Assembly (NCBI GenBank): GCA_965214125.1
Contig: CBDCBA010000032.1
Location: forward strand, 1 to 64,000
Reading direction: 5' to 3'
DNA: 64,000 nt
Origin: CBDCBA01 sp965214125
GTDB taxonomy: Bacteria; Planctomycetota; Phycisphaerae; Tepidisphaerales; Tepidisphaeraceae
This document shows positions 36,352 to 46,687 of the stretch, in pieces. The position numbers were made by a program, and so were the translations under genes. The notes beneath the pieces were generated by a model. That model made no database searches. It was given only the letters and a program-made list of their open reading frames with translations, and was not told the origin of the DNA. Position 1 is the first letter of the stretch. Every line of letters begins with the position of its first letter.

Positions 36352-36975
36352 GTGCTCTTCCTTCGCCGCAAGCCCTCGCCGCCCTTCGCGTTCCGGGACG
36401 ACCTGCTCGCCCCCGAACGTCTGCGCGACGGCGACCTGCAACTCGTCGGCCCCGCGCCAAAGTGGCTCGACGACTTTGTCCGCTCCGCCGGCGCCGACGG
36501 CAACAAGGTGTCGGTGGCGGCCGTCAAGATGCTGATCGACGTCGCCCCCGACGGGCGCGAGCGGTGCGACCCTAACCAGGACAAGGCCGGCGTCGTGGCG
36601 GCGTACCGGCTCTGGATGCGCCTCCTGCCCACCGGCGACGGCGAGCCCACGCTGCCGTTCGCGGGCCGCGTCACGCTGCGGATCGGCCACGGCAAAACGC
36701 TCGAACGCTACCTCGGCCACGTCGGGTACGAGGTCTTTCCCAGTTGTCGCGGCCGGCGCCTTGCGGAACGGGCGGTGCGGCTGGTCCTGCCGCTGGCGAG
36801 GGCGCACGGGGTGAAGCCACTCTGGATCACGTGCGATCCCGACAATGCCGCCAGCCGCCGCACGTGCGAGCGGCTGGGGGCGCAACTGGTCGGCACGGTG
36901 GACGTCCCCCGCCGCCACCCGCTGCGGCGGTACGGTCACGTGCGCAAGTGCCGGTATCGGCTGGAGCTTCCCTAG
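36352..36975 (+). CDS. GNAT-family N-acetyltransferase
   Basis: A 207-residue protein whose C-terminal half is a GNAT fold. The acetyl-CoA loop is GYEVFPSCRGRRLAERAVRL, and the later motif is ITCDPDNAASRRTCERLGAQLVG. The substrate is unknown. GTG 36352 is just past the terminator, so the transcript start must be very close, or readthrough occurs. It precedes RibBA by 8 bases. Confidence 0.8.
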   Translation: MLFLRRKPSPPFAFRDDLLAPERLRDGDLQLVGPAPKWLDDFVRSAGADGNKVSVAAVKMLIDVAPDGRERCDPNQDKAGVVAAYRLWMRLLPTGDGEPTLPFAGRVTLRIGHGKTLERYLGHVGYEVFPSCRGRRLAERAVRLVLPLARAHGVKPLWITCDPDNAASRRTCERLGAQLVGTVDVPRRHPLRRYGHVRKCRYRLELP

Positions 36976-36983
36976 GCTTGGCC

Positions 36984-38225
36984 ATGACGCTCGATTCCGT
37001 GGACGACTGCCTGGCCGATCTTCGCGCTGGCAGGATCGTGATCCTGCTCGATGACGAGGACCGCGAGAACGAGGGGGACCTGATCGCCGCCGCCGAGCAC
37101 GTGACGCCGGCGCTGGTGAACTTTATGCTGAAGGAGGGGCGCGGGATGATGTTCGCCGCCCTCGACGGCGCGACGGCCGACCGGCTCAAGCTCGGGCCGA
37201 TGACCGCCGTCAACACCACCCAGCACGGCACGGCGTACACGGTGAGCGTCGACGCGACGGCGCAGTTCGGCATCACCACCGGCGTGAGCGCCTTCGAGCG
37301 CGCGACCACCGTCCGCCGCCTGGCCGATCCAAACGCGACGGCCGAAGACTTCGACCGGCCCGGCCACGTGCAGCCCGTGCGCGCCCGCGACGGCGGCACC
37401 CTTGTCCGCGCCGGCCACACCGAGGGAATGACCGACCTCTGCCGCCTCGCCGGGCTCGCGCCGGTGGGCGTCGGCATCGAGGTGATGCGCGACGACGGCG
37501 AGATGGCCCGCCGCCCCGATTTAGAGGCCTTCGCGCAAAAGCACGGCCTGAAGATGTGCAGCGTCGCCGACGTCATCCGCTACCGCACGCGGCGCGAGAC
37601 GCTCGTCAAGCGCGTCGAGACGATCACCCTGCCGACGCGCTGGGGCGACTTCACGTTGCACGCCTACGACTCGACGATCGACCAGCACCCGCACCTGGCC
37701 CTCGTTCGCGACGCCGCCGGCCTGGGCATCGGCGAGCGCGAGGCGGACGGCTCGACGCCGGCCATTGAGGCGCCGGTCGTCGTGCGCGTCCACAGCGAGT
37801 GCCTGACCGGCGACGTCTTCGGCAGCGAGCGCTGCGACTGCGGCCCGCAGCTCGACACGGCCATGCAGCGCATCGTCCAGGAGGGCACCGGCGTGCTGCT
37901 CTACTTGCGGCAGGAGGGGCGCGGCATCGGGCTGACGAACAAGCTGCACGCCTATAAGCTCCAGGATGGCGGGCTCGACACCGTTGATGCGAACCTCAAG
38001 CTGGGCCTGCCCGCCGACCGCCGCGAGTACGGCATCGGCGTGCAGATTCTCAAAGATTTGGGCCTGCGGCGCTTGCGCGTACTGACGAACAACCCGAAGA
38101 AGATCTACGGCATCGAGGGATACGGCCTCGAGGTCGCCGAACAGCTCCCCCTGCGCATCGACCCCGGCCAGCACAACGCCGCCTACCTCCGCACGAAGAA
38201 GGAGCGGATGGGGCACTCCTTGTAA
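36984..38225 (+). CDS. ribBA: Bifunctional 3,4-dihydroxy-2-butanone-4-phosphate synthase / GTP cyclohydrolase II
   Basis: A 413-residue fused enzyme for the two entry reactions of riboflavin synthesis. The N-terminal RibB half shows DDEDRENEGDLIAAA and RAGHTEG. The RibA half from about residue 210 has the zinc site HSECLTGDVFGSERCDCGPQ and the catalytic RQEGRGIGL. Both active sites look intact. ATG 36984 gives the standard N-terminus. No FMN riboswitch is recognisable upstream. The TAA stop lies inside a dispersed repeat. Confidence 0.95.
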   Translation: MTLDSVDDCLADLRAGRIVILLDDEDRENEGDLIAAAEHVTPALVNFMLKEGRGMMFAALDGATADRLKLGPMTAVNTTQHGTAYTVSVDATAQFGITTGVSAFERATTVRRLADPNATAEDFDRPGHVQPVRARDGGTLVRAGHTEGMTDLCRLAGLAPVGVGIEVMRDDGEMARRPDLEAFAQKHGLKMCSVADVIRYRTRRETLVKRVETITLPTRWGDFTLHAYDSTIDQHPHLALVRDAAGLGIGEREADGSTPAIEAPVVVRVHSECLTGDVFGSERCDCGPQLDTAMQRIVQEGTGVLLYLRQEGRGIGLTNKLHAYKLQDGGLDTVDANLKLGLPADRREYGIGVQILKDLGLRRLRVLTNNPKKIYGIEGYGLEVAEQLPLRIDPGQHNAAYLRTKKERMGHSL

Positions 38226-38309
38226 TGCGGAATGAGGAATGCTGAAGTCAGAGTGATCGCTGGCGTTGCACATCCGGCATTCCGCATTCAGCATTCCTGA
38301 TTCCGCATT
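38224..38309. repeat. GGAATGC-word inverted repeat
   Basis: Arms of 23 bases at 38224-38246 and 38287-38309 differ at one position (AATGCGGAAT followed by G or C, then AGGAATGCTGAA). It fills the gap between RibBA and the M48 protease and overlaps the RibBA stop codon. Confidence 0.9.
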
Positions 38310-38316
38310 TCCTCCC

Positions 38317-39897
38317 ATGCCCCGCCTGTTCGTCCTGATCCCGCTGTTCGTCTGGCTGCTCCGGCCGAGTGAGCCGGCGGTGGCGTTGCAAGGGTGGGAA
38401 TCAGCCGCGGCGTTGGTGGGCGGGCTGCTGGCAATGCTCGTGCTGGCGACCGCGGCGACAACGGCCTCGCTGCGGGCCGCACGCCGGCGCCGGCCCCCGC
38501 CGACGTGGGCGAACACGGTGCGGCGACTCGGCCCGCTCCTGTTGGCCGCGTGGTTCGCGACGTGCGTCTGGAGCCTCGGCTGGCCGGCGACGGTCGACGC
38601 GTGGACGAATCCGCTGCCAAAGCCGGGCAATCTGTTCACGGCATCGACCGTTGAGCTGCCGCTGGCGGTCGGCCCCGTCTACCTCGCGTGGGCGTTGCTG
38701 CTCGCGCTCGATTGGCCGCTGGTGCTCGGGCGGTTGCAGCGGCGCGTGATGCTCGACATCGACTTCGGCGAGGCCCCGCAGCCCCTGCCTACGTTCGGCC
38801 AATGGTGGCTCGACCGGCTGCGCACGCGGCTGGGGATCGTGCTCGTGCCGCTGGCGCTCTTCTGGATCTGCCGTGACGCGACCGCCGTGGCCGTGGGTTA
38901 CTTTGCGCCGGGCGTCTCGTTCGAAGCGGCCGAGTGGCTGCTGTTGGCTGGCAGCGCGATTCCGGCGATCGCGCTCTCGCCGTGGCTGGTGGTGCGGGTG
39001 CTGCCCACGCGCCCGCTCGACGGCGGGCAGTTCGCCCAGGTGGGCGAGGCGATCGGCGACCTCGCGCAACAGGCGGGGCTCGGGCGGCGCGGCGTGGTGC
39101 GCGTCTGGAACACCGGCTACACGACGGCCAACGCGCTGGCGGTCGGGTTCGTCCCGCGGCTGCGCTACGTGCTGATGAGCGATTTGCTCATGGCCGGCAT
39201 GACACCGCGGCAGGCGCAGGCCGTCTTCGCCCACGAGGCCGGGCACGTGCGGCACCGGCACATGGTGTGGTTCCTGGTCTTCTTCGCGGCGTTGACGCTG
39301 TTCCTCGCGGGGCCGCTCGGGGCGCTCTTCGATGCGGCCGATGCGTGGGTCTGGACCCGCACCGGAACATCGGCGGCCGACCTGCCGGATTGGGTGCTCT
39401 GGGGCGCGTCGCTGCTGTTGCTCGCCGGGTCGATCGCGCTGTTCGGCAAGCTCAGCCGAACTTTTGAGCGGCAGGCAGACGTGTACGCGGCGCGGATCAT
39501 GCAGGACCGCGCGATTGGCCGGCGCGAACGGACGCCGGGGCCGGTCGGGCCCGAGGGGACGGCCGCCTTCGCCGGAGCGCTTTCGGCGGCGATTTCCCTC
39601 AACAGCTCCTTCGCCGACCAATCCAACCCGCCCGCGCCCCTCGCCGACGTCACGCCGCCCCGCGTGGGCATTGGCCTGACGCTGCCGCTGCGCTTCGCCC
39701 CCCGCCGCTGGTTCGACCGCCTGCTCCGCGCCGCAGGCCACTTCCTGCACGGCAGCTACCAGGCCCGCACGCACTACCTGCGCCGCCTTTCGCTCGACCC
39801 GGCGCTGACCGCCCGCTTCGAGCGCCGCGTCCTGATGCTCAAGGGCATTCTCGCCGGCGTCGCGCTCGCGAGCCTCGCGTGGCTCATCCTGATGTGA
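38317..39897 (+). CDS. M48-family membrane metalloprotease
   Basis: A 526-residue membrane protease related to HtpX/Ste24. The zinc motif HEAGH begins at residue 306 (VFAHEAGHVRHRHMVWF); the third zinc ligand is likely the Glu in TFERQADVYAARIM. About seven membrane helices are predicted by eye, four before and three after the motif. ATG 38317 follows the repeat directly; the frame is open into the repeat but those codons (HIRHSAFSIPDSAF) are repeat-derived. Likely role is membrane protein quality control. Confidence 0.87.
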   Translation: MPRLFVLIPLFVWLLRPSEPAVALQGWESAAALVGGLLAMLVLATAATTASLRAARRRRPPPTWANTVRRLGPLLLAAWFATCVWSLGWPATVDAWTNPLPKPGNLFTASTVELPLAVGPVYLAWALLLALDWPLVLGRLQRRVMLDIDFGEAPQPLPTFGQWWLDRLRTRLGIVLVPLALFWICRDATAVAVGYFAPGVSFEAAEWLLLAGSAIPAIALSPWLVVRVLPTRPLDGGQFAQVGEAIGDLAQQAGLGRRGVVRVWNTGYTTANALAVGFVPRLRYVLMSDLLMAGMTPRQAQAVFAHEAGHVRHRHMVWFLVFFAALTLFLAGPLGALFDAADAWVWTRTGTSAADLPDWVLWGASLLLLAGSIALFGKLSRTFERQADVYAARIMQDRAIGRRERTPGPVGPEGTAAFAGALSAAISLNSSFADQSNPPAPLADVTPPRVGIGLTLPLRFAPRRWFDRLLRAAGHFLHGSYQARTHYLRRLSLDPALTARFERRVLMLKGILAGVALASLAWLILM

Positions 39898-39961
39898 CCG
39901 TCGCCGTCGCGCCCGACCCCGTCCGGCGTTGCACCGCGACGTTTGCATCGCGGGGGAGGCA

Positions 39962-42898
39962 CTATGGCAAGTCGATCTCCGCGCCGCCGGCACGCTCGGT
40001 CCACGCGGCGGCCTCGGCTTCGTCGCCGCGGCGGCGATGAGCTTCGGCGAGGTAGGCGGCGGCGCGGCGCTGCTGATCCCGACCGAGCACGGCGGCCTCT
40101 TCGTACGCAACTTCGAATGCCGCCGCTGCCTCGTCGAGCTCGCCGGCCGCCATCAGGGCCCGGCCCAGGTTGCGGCGAATTAAGGGGATGAGTCCACCCC
40201 ATTCGCCCGCCTCGGCGGTGTCGAGGGCTTGGCGCAAATTCGCTTCGGCGGCGCGGGCGTCGCCGTCACCGAGCTGCATCATCGCCAGGTTCGTGCGCGC
40301 GTAGACGACCGCCTGCGCGTCGGCCCCTTCCAGTTCGATTTGCCGCCCGAGCAGCGTCTCCATCTCGCGACGCCCCTTCTCCTTGTCGCCGGCGGCGTAG
40401 GCATTCTGCGCGATGTTGGCGCGCAATTGGAGCGTCATCGGGTGCGATTTGCCGAGCACCTCGTCCGCCACGGCAACCGACGCTTCGTACGCCGCCAACG
40501 CCTCGGCGTGCCGCTTGAGCGCGGCGAGGGCGACGCCCTTGTTGTTGACGCTCAGCAGGTAGCCCAGCGAGTCCGCCTCGCCCCGCCGCTCGTACGACGC
40601 CAGGCTCGCCGCGACCAACTCGAGCGCCTCGTTCAGCGACGCCTCCGAATGCCGCGAGATCAGCGTGTTGGCCAGCCCCCGCCGCGCCCCGACCGCCGTC
40701 GGATGGTCCGGCCCGAGCGACGCCTCGGCCAATGCGAGCACGTCGCGCGCCAACGCCTCGGCCTCGTCGATGCGGCCTAGATCGTGCAGCGTGTTCGCTA
40801 GGTTGTGCCGCGCCCGAAGCGTCCGCGGGTGGCCTTGCCCTTTGCTTTGGGTGTAGTCGGCGACGACCCGCTCCATCAGCGCCAACGCCTCGGCCGACCG
40901 GCCGGCGGCGAGCATCGCGTTGGCCGCGTTGTTCTGCGTGGAGCCGAACTCGTCGCGCGTAATTCCCGCCGAGGCCTGCCCCGGAACCTCCGCCTGCTCG
41001 ATCAGGCCCTCCGCCTCGGCGAGCACCTCGACCCACAGGTCGGCCGACTCGCCGTAATGGCCCTCCGCCTCGAGCAGGCCCGCTCGGTTGCTCTTGATCT
41101 GCCAGCGAATCCGCGGCGCGTTCGGGTGCGCGTCGACTGCGTCGCCGACGGTCTCGAACCGCCGCACCGCCTCGGCGTCGATGGCCCGCGCCTTTTCGGC
41201 GAGGCCGAGGATGGTCAGGGACTGCGCCCGCTCGAGCAGCAGCTCGATCGCCCAAAGCCGCTCCTTTTCCTCAAACTCGCGGCGGTCGAAGGCCTGGAGG
41301 GCCAGGTCGTACTGGCGGTCGGAGTCCGCGTGCTCGCCCAGGCTGCGCAGGGCCTGGGCGAGCGTGGTGCGGATGTCGCTTTCGACGACGGCGTCGCCGC
41401 CGCTGTAGTCGGCCAGCTCCGGCTCGGCTTGGCGGATGGCCGCCAGCAGCGTGATGTCGGGGTCGCCGCCGGCCTCCTCGACGTCGGCGCTCCTGAGGAT
41501 GTGCTCGACGAACCCGCGGGCGGCCGTCGACCGGTTGGTCTCGAGCTCGGCCAAGAGCAGCGCCGCCTCCGCCTGACGGCGCTGCTCGTCGGCCTCCCGC
41601 CGCGCAGCCGCCTCGCGGACGAAGCCGACCGTCGCCGCCGTCGCCCCGCCGGCCAACGCCAACGCCAACGCCAACGCCGCCGCCACGCCCCAGCGGTGGC
41701 GGCGCGCGAACTTGCGCGCCAGGTAGGCCCGCGTTGGCAGCCGGGCGCTGATCGCCTCGTGCCTCAGGAGTTTCCGCAAATCGTCCGCGAGCGCCTCCGC
41801 CGATGGGTATCGCCGCTCCGGCTCGGCCGCCAACGCCGTTGACAGGATCGCCCGCAGATCCGCGGCGTCCCGCACGCCGTCCGGCAGCCGGATCTGCGCG
41901 GCCGACACCTCCGGCTCGCTCAGCCGGCGCAGCGCCTCGGTCAGCGGCAGGTTCGCGACCTTCACCGGCAGCTCGCCCGTCAACAACTCGTGCAACATCA
42001 CCCCCAGCGCGTAGACATCGCTGCGCACGTCGACCCGGTCCCCCTCGCCGCGCGCCTGCTCGGGGGCCATGTAACCCAGCGTCCCCAGCAGGACGCCGGC
42101 CGTGGTTTGCAGGGTGCGAGCGCGATCGGCAACGCCCGCGTCGAGCGTTCCTTCGTCGGCGCTTTGCAGCACGCGGGCGATGCCGAAGTCGAGAACCTTG
42201 GGCCGACCGTACTGGCCGTCGTCCTCGACGAGTACGTTGGCGGGCTTGAGGTCGCGGTGGACGATCGCCCGCTGGTGGGCCGCGTGGACGCCGTCGGCCA
42301 CGTCGGCGAGCAGGCGCAGGCGATCGGCGACCGACAGGTTCTTCACGTCCGCGAAGCGCGTCAGCGGCAGGCCGTCGACGTGTTCCATCGCGATGTACGG
42401 CACCGGTCGCCCGCCGGGCAGGTCCCCCTCGCGCACGACGCCGGCGTCGTAGATCTTCGCGACGCTCGGGTGCTCGATGCGACCCTGCGCCGCGACCTCG
42501 CGCCCGAACCGGCGCTGCGCGTCGTACGCGATCGAGTGCGGCCTGAGCACCTTCAGCGCGACGGGCCGGTCCATCCCCGCCTGCCGCGCGAGGTAAACGG
42601 CCGCCATCCCGCCCTCGCCCAGCAGCTCGACAAGCTCATACTTGCCAAACCGCTGGCCCGCCATCGCCGACGGGTCGGGCCCGCCCAGGCCCAGAAACGA
42701 GTCGGTCCGCGGGTGCAGCATGCACGTATCGGCGACGGCATCGGCCTCGTCGCTCACAAGGGCACTCGCCTCTTCGAGCAGCACCGTGTCGCCCGCGCAG
42801 GCGTCGCGCAAGAACTGCGTCCGCGCGCCCGCAGGCCGATCGAGGGCGTCGGCGACAATCTCCTTGAGCCGGTTCCAGTCGGCGGCGGTCGTGCTCAT
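39962..42898 (-). CDS. Serine/threonine protein kinase with C-terminal TPR region
   Basis: A 978-residue transmembrane Hanks-type kinase. The kinase domain (residues about 75-345) is complete: GEGGMAAVYLARQAGMDRPVALKVL, HRDLKPANVLV, LDFGIARV and GYMAPEQARGEGD. After a short linker comes one membrane helix (WGVAAALALALALAGGATAATVGF). About 500 residues of tetratricopeptide-type repeats follow (e.g. ARHNLANTLHDLGRIDEAEALARDVLALAEASLGPDHPTA split across units). It sits 7 bases after the ECF sigma gene, so the two are co-transcribed and probably act in one signalling route. Confidence 0.92.
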   Translation of the reverse strand: MSTTAADWNRLKEIVADALDRPAGARTQFLRDACAGDTVLLEEASALVSDEADAVADTCMLHPRTDSFLGLGGPDPSAMAGQRFGKYELVELLGEGGMAAVYLARQAGMDRPVALKVLRPHSIAYDAQRRFGREVAAQGRIEHPSVAKIYDAGVVREGDLPGGRPVPYIAMEHVDGLPLTRFADVKNLSVADRLRLLADVADGVHAAHQRAIVHRDLKPANVLVEDDGQYGRPKVLDFGIARVLQSADEGTLDAGVADRARTLQTTAGVLLGTLGYMAPEQARGEGDRVDVRSDVYALGVMLHELLTGELPVKVANLPLTEALRRLSEPEVSAAQIRLPDGVRDAADLRAILSTALAAEPERRYPSAEALADDLRKLLRHEAISARLPTRAYLARKFARRHRWGVAAALALALALAGGATAATVGFVREAAARREADEQRRQAEAALLLAELETNRSTAARGFVEHILRSADVEEAGGDPDITLLAAIRQAEPELADYSGGDAVVESDIRTTLAQALRSLGEHADSDRQYDLALQAFDRREFEEKERLWAIELLLERAQSLTILGLAEKARAIDAEAVRRFETVGDAVDAHPNAPRIRWQIKSNRAGLLEAEGHYGESADLWVEVLAEAEGLIEQAEVPGQASAGITRDEFGSTQNNAANAMLAAGRSAEALALMERVVADYTQSKGQGHPRTLRARHNLANTLHDLGRIDEAEALARDVLALAEASLGPDHPTAVGARRGLANTLISRHSEASLNEALELVAASLASYERRGEADSLGYLLSVNNKGVALAALKRHAEALAAYEASVAVADEVLGKSHPMTLQLRANIAQNAYAAGDKEKGRREMETLLGRQIELEGADAQAVVYARTNLAMMQLGDGDARAAEANLRQALDTAEAGEWGGLIPLIRRNLGRALMAAGELDEAAAAFEVAYEEAAVLGRDQQRRAAAYLAEAHRRRGDEAEAAAWTERAGGAEIDLP

Positions 42899-42905
42899 CG
42901 AATCT

Positions 42906-43535
42906 CTATGCGTCGCCGTCGAGACGACGGGCCAACCACGCCTTGGCAAATGCCCAGTCGCGCTTCACGCTGCGGGGAGAGCGCCCGACGGCCGCGGCGG
43001 TCTCCTCCACGCTCAGCCCCGCGAAGTAGCGCAGCATCACGACCTCGCCCACCGTCTCGTCCTGCTGCTTGAGCTCGTTCAGCGCATCGTCGAGTTCCAG
43101 CATCGCCGCCGCCTCGCCGTCGCCGTTGATCGCGTCGAGGCTCAGCCCGTTCGCGTCGCCGTCGACCGCCTCAAACCCGACGCGCTTGCGCCCCCCGCCA
43201 TGCTTGTGGGCGGCGTAGCGGCGGGCGCGCTCGATCAGAATGCGCCGCATGCTCTCGGCGGCGGCACCGAAAAAGTGGCGCGGGTTTTCCCACTGCACCG
43301 ACGGGTCCTTCATCAGCCGCAGGTAGACCTCGTGGACCAGCGCGGTGGTTTGCAGCGTCAGGTCGCTGCGCTCCTGGCGCATGCGGCTGTGGGCGAGGTC
43401 GCGCAGCTCCTCGTAGACCTTGCCGAAGAGCTGGGGCGTCGTGCCGCCGGTCTCTGCCGGTTGTGCCGGCGCGGCAGCCTGGGCGGCCTCGTCGGCGGGA
43501 GGAGAAGATTTTTCTGCGACGTCGTCTGGCCCCAT
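42906..43535 (-). CDS. ECF sigma factor (TIGR02999-type)
   Basis: A 209-residue sigma factor of the planctomycete/Rhodopirellula ECF branch. Region 2 appears in QTTALVHEVYLRLMKDPSVQWENPRHFFGAAAESMRRILIERAR, read here in pieces. Region 4 is AGLSVEETAAAVGRSPRSVKRDWAFAKAWL. ATG 43535 has GAGGACGAG upstream. It is paired with a kinase gene directly downstream and is divergent from the first PEP-CTERM gene, so the 156-base gap between them may hold a promoter under its control. Confidence 0.87.
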   Translation of the reverse strand: MGPDDVAEKSSPPADEAAQAAAPAQPAETGGTTPQLFGKVYEELRDLAHSRMRQERSDLTLQTTALVHEVYLRLMKDPSVQWENPRHFFGAAAESMRRILIERARRYAAHKHGGGRKRVGFEAVDGDANGLSLDAINGDGEAAAMLELDDALNELKQQDETVGEVVMLRYFAGLSVEETAAAVGRSPRSVKRDWAFAKAWLARRLDGDA

Positions 43536-43691
43536 CTCGTCCTCATTCTCGCACAAGAAGATGACCAAGCCAAGTCGGCCGCGCGGCGCATCGTGCGTCG
43601 CGGTCGAGCATGGCCGGGTCGGCGGGCGGGCAGATGCCACTGGGGGCAGCCCGTCGGCCCAATTCGCCTTTTGAACCGGAGAGAGAAACCC

Positions 43692-46639
43692 ATGCCGACC
43701 GAACCCGCCGCATCCATGCTTCGACCCTCGCGCACCCGCCACGCGTTGGTCGCCGCCGCTGCCTTGACCGTCGCCGGCCTGCTCGCCGCGCCGGCGTCGG
43801 CACAAACCACGACGTGGACCGGCGCCGCCGGCAACAACAACTGGTTCGACGCCGGTAACTGGACCAACGGCGTGCCGACCAACGCCGACGACGCCGTGGT
43901 GGGCGCCCCCGCGCCGACCAACATCAACGCCAGCACCACCATCGGCGGCCTGAGCGTCCTAGACGACGGCACGCTCAACGTCGGCAGCAGCATCAACTTC
44001 AACTTCACCAGCGGCGCCAGCATCAGCAACGCCGGCCAGGTGAACGTCGGCCTCAACACCGACTTCCAACTGCTGGGCACGGTCGACAACAGCGGCGACT
44101 TCTTCCTCACCGGCAACAGCACCATCAGCGACTTCGAGCTCGTCACCGACACCACGCTCGTCGGCGGCGGCACCTTCACGCTCGGCGGCGGCAACGCCCG
44201 CTTCAGCGACAGCGATGGTGCCGTCCTGCGCCTGACCAATGTCGACAACACCATCCGCGGCAGCGGGCAGATTGGCGCCAACTCCATCGCCCTCACCAAC
44301 AGCGGCCTGATCGACGCCGACGTCACCGCCGGGCAGATCGCGATCGACACCGTGGGCGACGGCTTCAACACCGGCACCCTACGCGCCTCCGCCGGCACGC
44401 TACTGATCTCCGGCAGCCTCTTCGACAACACCGGCGGCACGATCGAATCGGCCGGCGGGCAGGTGCAGCTCAGCAACAGCTCCATCACCGGCGGCACGCT
44501 CAGCGGCGGCGACATCTTCGTGCCCAACAGCGTCAACACCGACCTCGCCGACCTGACCAACGCTGGTTCGATCTTCGTCGGCCTCAACACCGACCTCGGC
44601 GTGGCCGGCACGATCACCAACAACGGCACGATCACCATTCAGGGCAACAGCACCATCAGCGACGTGGAGCTTCAGACCGACACGGCACTTGCCGGCACGG
44701 GAAGCCTCTTCCTCGACGGCGGCAACGCCCGCGTCAGCGACAGCCTGAGCGCGGCGACCGTGCTGACCAACGGCCCCGACCACACCATCCGCGGCAACGG
44801 TCAGCTTGGTGCCAACACGATCGACATCGTGAACAACGGCCTGATCGTCGCCGACGTGAACGCCGGGCAGATGACCGTCGACCCGGCCGGCACGTTCACC
44901 AACAACAGCACCCTGCGCGCCGAGAACGGCGGCTTGCTCGAACTGCGAGGCGGTGCATTCGCCAACAACGGCACGATCGAGGCCCTTGGCACCGGCGTGG
45001 TCGAAATTGACGCCGAGGCCCGCATCACCGGCGGCACGCTCGACGGCGACGGCGGCTTCGTCGTCCCCGCCAGCGTCAATGCCGGCCTGATCAATCTGAC
45101 CAACAACGCCGCCATCGGCGTCGACCTCAACACCGACCTGGAGGTCACGGGCACGATCGTCAACAACGGCACCATCACCATCCGCGGCGACAGCAGCATC
45201 AGCGATCTGGAGCTTCAGGCGGACACGACCCTCGCCGGCAGCGGCAGCGTCTTCCTTAACGGCGGCAACGCCCGCATCAGCGACAGCCTGGGATCGGCGA
45301 CCGTGCTGACCAACGGCCCCGACCACGCTGTGCGCGGCAACGGACAGCTCGGCGTCAACACGATCGACGTCGTCAACAACGGCCTGGTCACGGCGGACGT
45401 CAGCGGCGGGCGGATGACGCTCGACCCCGCGGGCGCCTTTACCAACAACAACCTGCTGCGCGCCCAAAACGGCGGCATCCTCACCCTCGGCGGCGGCGCC
45501 TACGCCAACGGCGGCGGCTCGATCGTCGCCGACTCCGGCAGCACCGTCGAGATCGCCAACGGCGCCACCATCACCGGCGGCACCCTTGGCGGCGACGGCA
45601 GCTTCGCCGTGCTCGCGAGCATCAACGCGGGGATAGCTAACCTGACCAACAACGCCGCCATCGGCGTCGACCTCAACACCGACCTGGAGGTCACCGGGAC
45701 CATCACCAACAACGGCACGATCACCGTCCGCGGCGACAGCAGCATCAGCGACATCGAGTTGCAAACTGACACCACGCTTGCCGGCAGCGGCAGCCTCCTT
45801 CTCAACGGCGGCAACGCTCGGGGTGAGCGGACAACATCAGTGCCGTCTTCGTCCTGACCAACGGCCCCGACCACACCATCCGCGGCAACGGCCAACTCGG
45901 CACCAACTCCATCGACATCGTCAACAACGGCACCATCACCGCCGACATCGACGGCGGCACGCTGCTGATCGACCCTGCTAGCGCCACCGGCGGGCTCGTC
46001 AACAACGGCACGCTCGCCGCCGACGACTTCGGCCGCCTCATCGTGCAGGCGGGCAGCTTCGAGAACGCCGGCGTGATCGACGCCGGGTCGGGCAGCCGCG
46101 TGAGCTTTGACGCCGCCCTCACCAGCGTTGCCGGCTCGACCCTGACCGGCGACGGCACCATTGCCGCCAACGGTCTGATCCTCGCCGCCGGCCTCGTCAG
46201 CCCCGGCGCCGGTCTCGACGAAACGGCCGACCTGACGCTCGACAACAACGTCGACTTCGCCGACACCACCCTCTTCGACGTGCAAATTGGCGGCCCGTTC
46301 GACGGCCAGGACTTCGACGAGTTCGTCGTGACGATGAACCTGCTGCTCGACGGCGTGCTGTCGGTGAACCTCACGAACGGCTTCACGCCTGACGCGGCCG
46401 ACACCTTCGAGGTCGCCGAGGCGCTCGCGATCACCGGCGCCTTCGACAACGTCGCCAACGGCGGCACGCTGCTGACCGACGACGGCCTTGGCTCCTTCGT
46501 CGTCAACTACGGCAGCGGCAGCGCGTTCGACCCGGATTTGGTCGTGCTCAGCAACTTCACCGAGATTCCCGAGCCGACGACGTTCGCCCTGCTCGCCCCC
46601 GCCGCCGGCCTGCTGCTCCGCCGACGCCGGACGGCGTGA
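43692..46639 (+). CDS. Large PEP-CTERM beta-strand repeat protein, frameshifted
   Basis: A secreted protein of about 980 residues. GGAGAG precedes ATG 43692; a signal peptide (ALVAAAALTVAGLLAAPASAQ) follows. An autotransporter-like opening (TTWTGAAGNNNWFDAGNW) leads into Asn/Gly/Thr-rich beta-solenoid repeats with units of about 177-182 residues beginning at 44232, 44763, 45306 and 45854. The C-terminus EIPEPTTFALLAPAAGLLLRRRR is a PEP-CTERM sorting signal. The frame breaks near 45825. Removing one G from GGGG (45820-45823) and one from GG (45829-45830) restores NARVSDNISAVFVLTNGPD and joins the frame ending at 46639. Confidence 0.85.
44232..46010 (+). repeat. Large tandem coding repeats in the PEP-CTERM protein
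   Basis: Three to four units with periods of 531, 543 and 546 bases (after correcting two extra G). The markers are CTGACCAACGGCCCCGACCA at 44763, 45306 and 45854, with a diverged copy at 44232. Near identity of units 2-4 points to recent duplication. Confidence 0.85.
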
Positions 46640-46687
46640 GTTGTGGCGAGCCATTGGACATCGCATTGCGTTTTCGGAGAAATCAAC

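Noticed and set aside
36700..36984. FMN riboswitch before ribBA
   Set aside because: The region is coding sequence of the acetyltransferase, and no conserved FMN-element pieces are seen.
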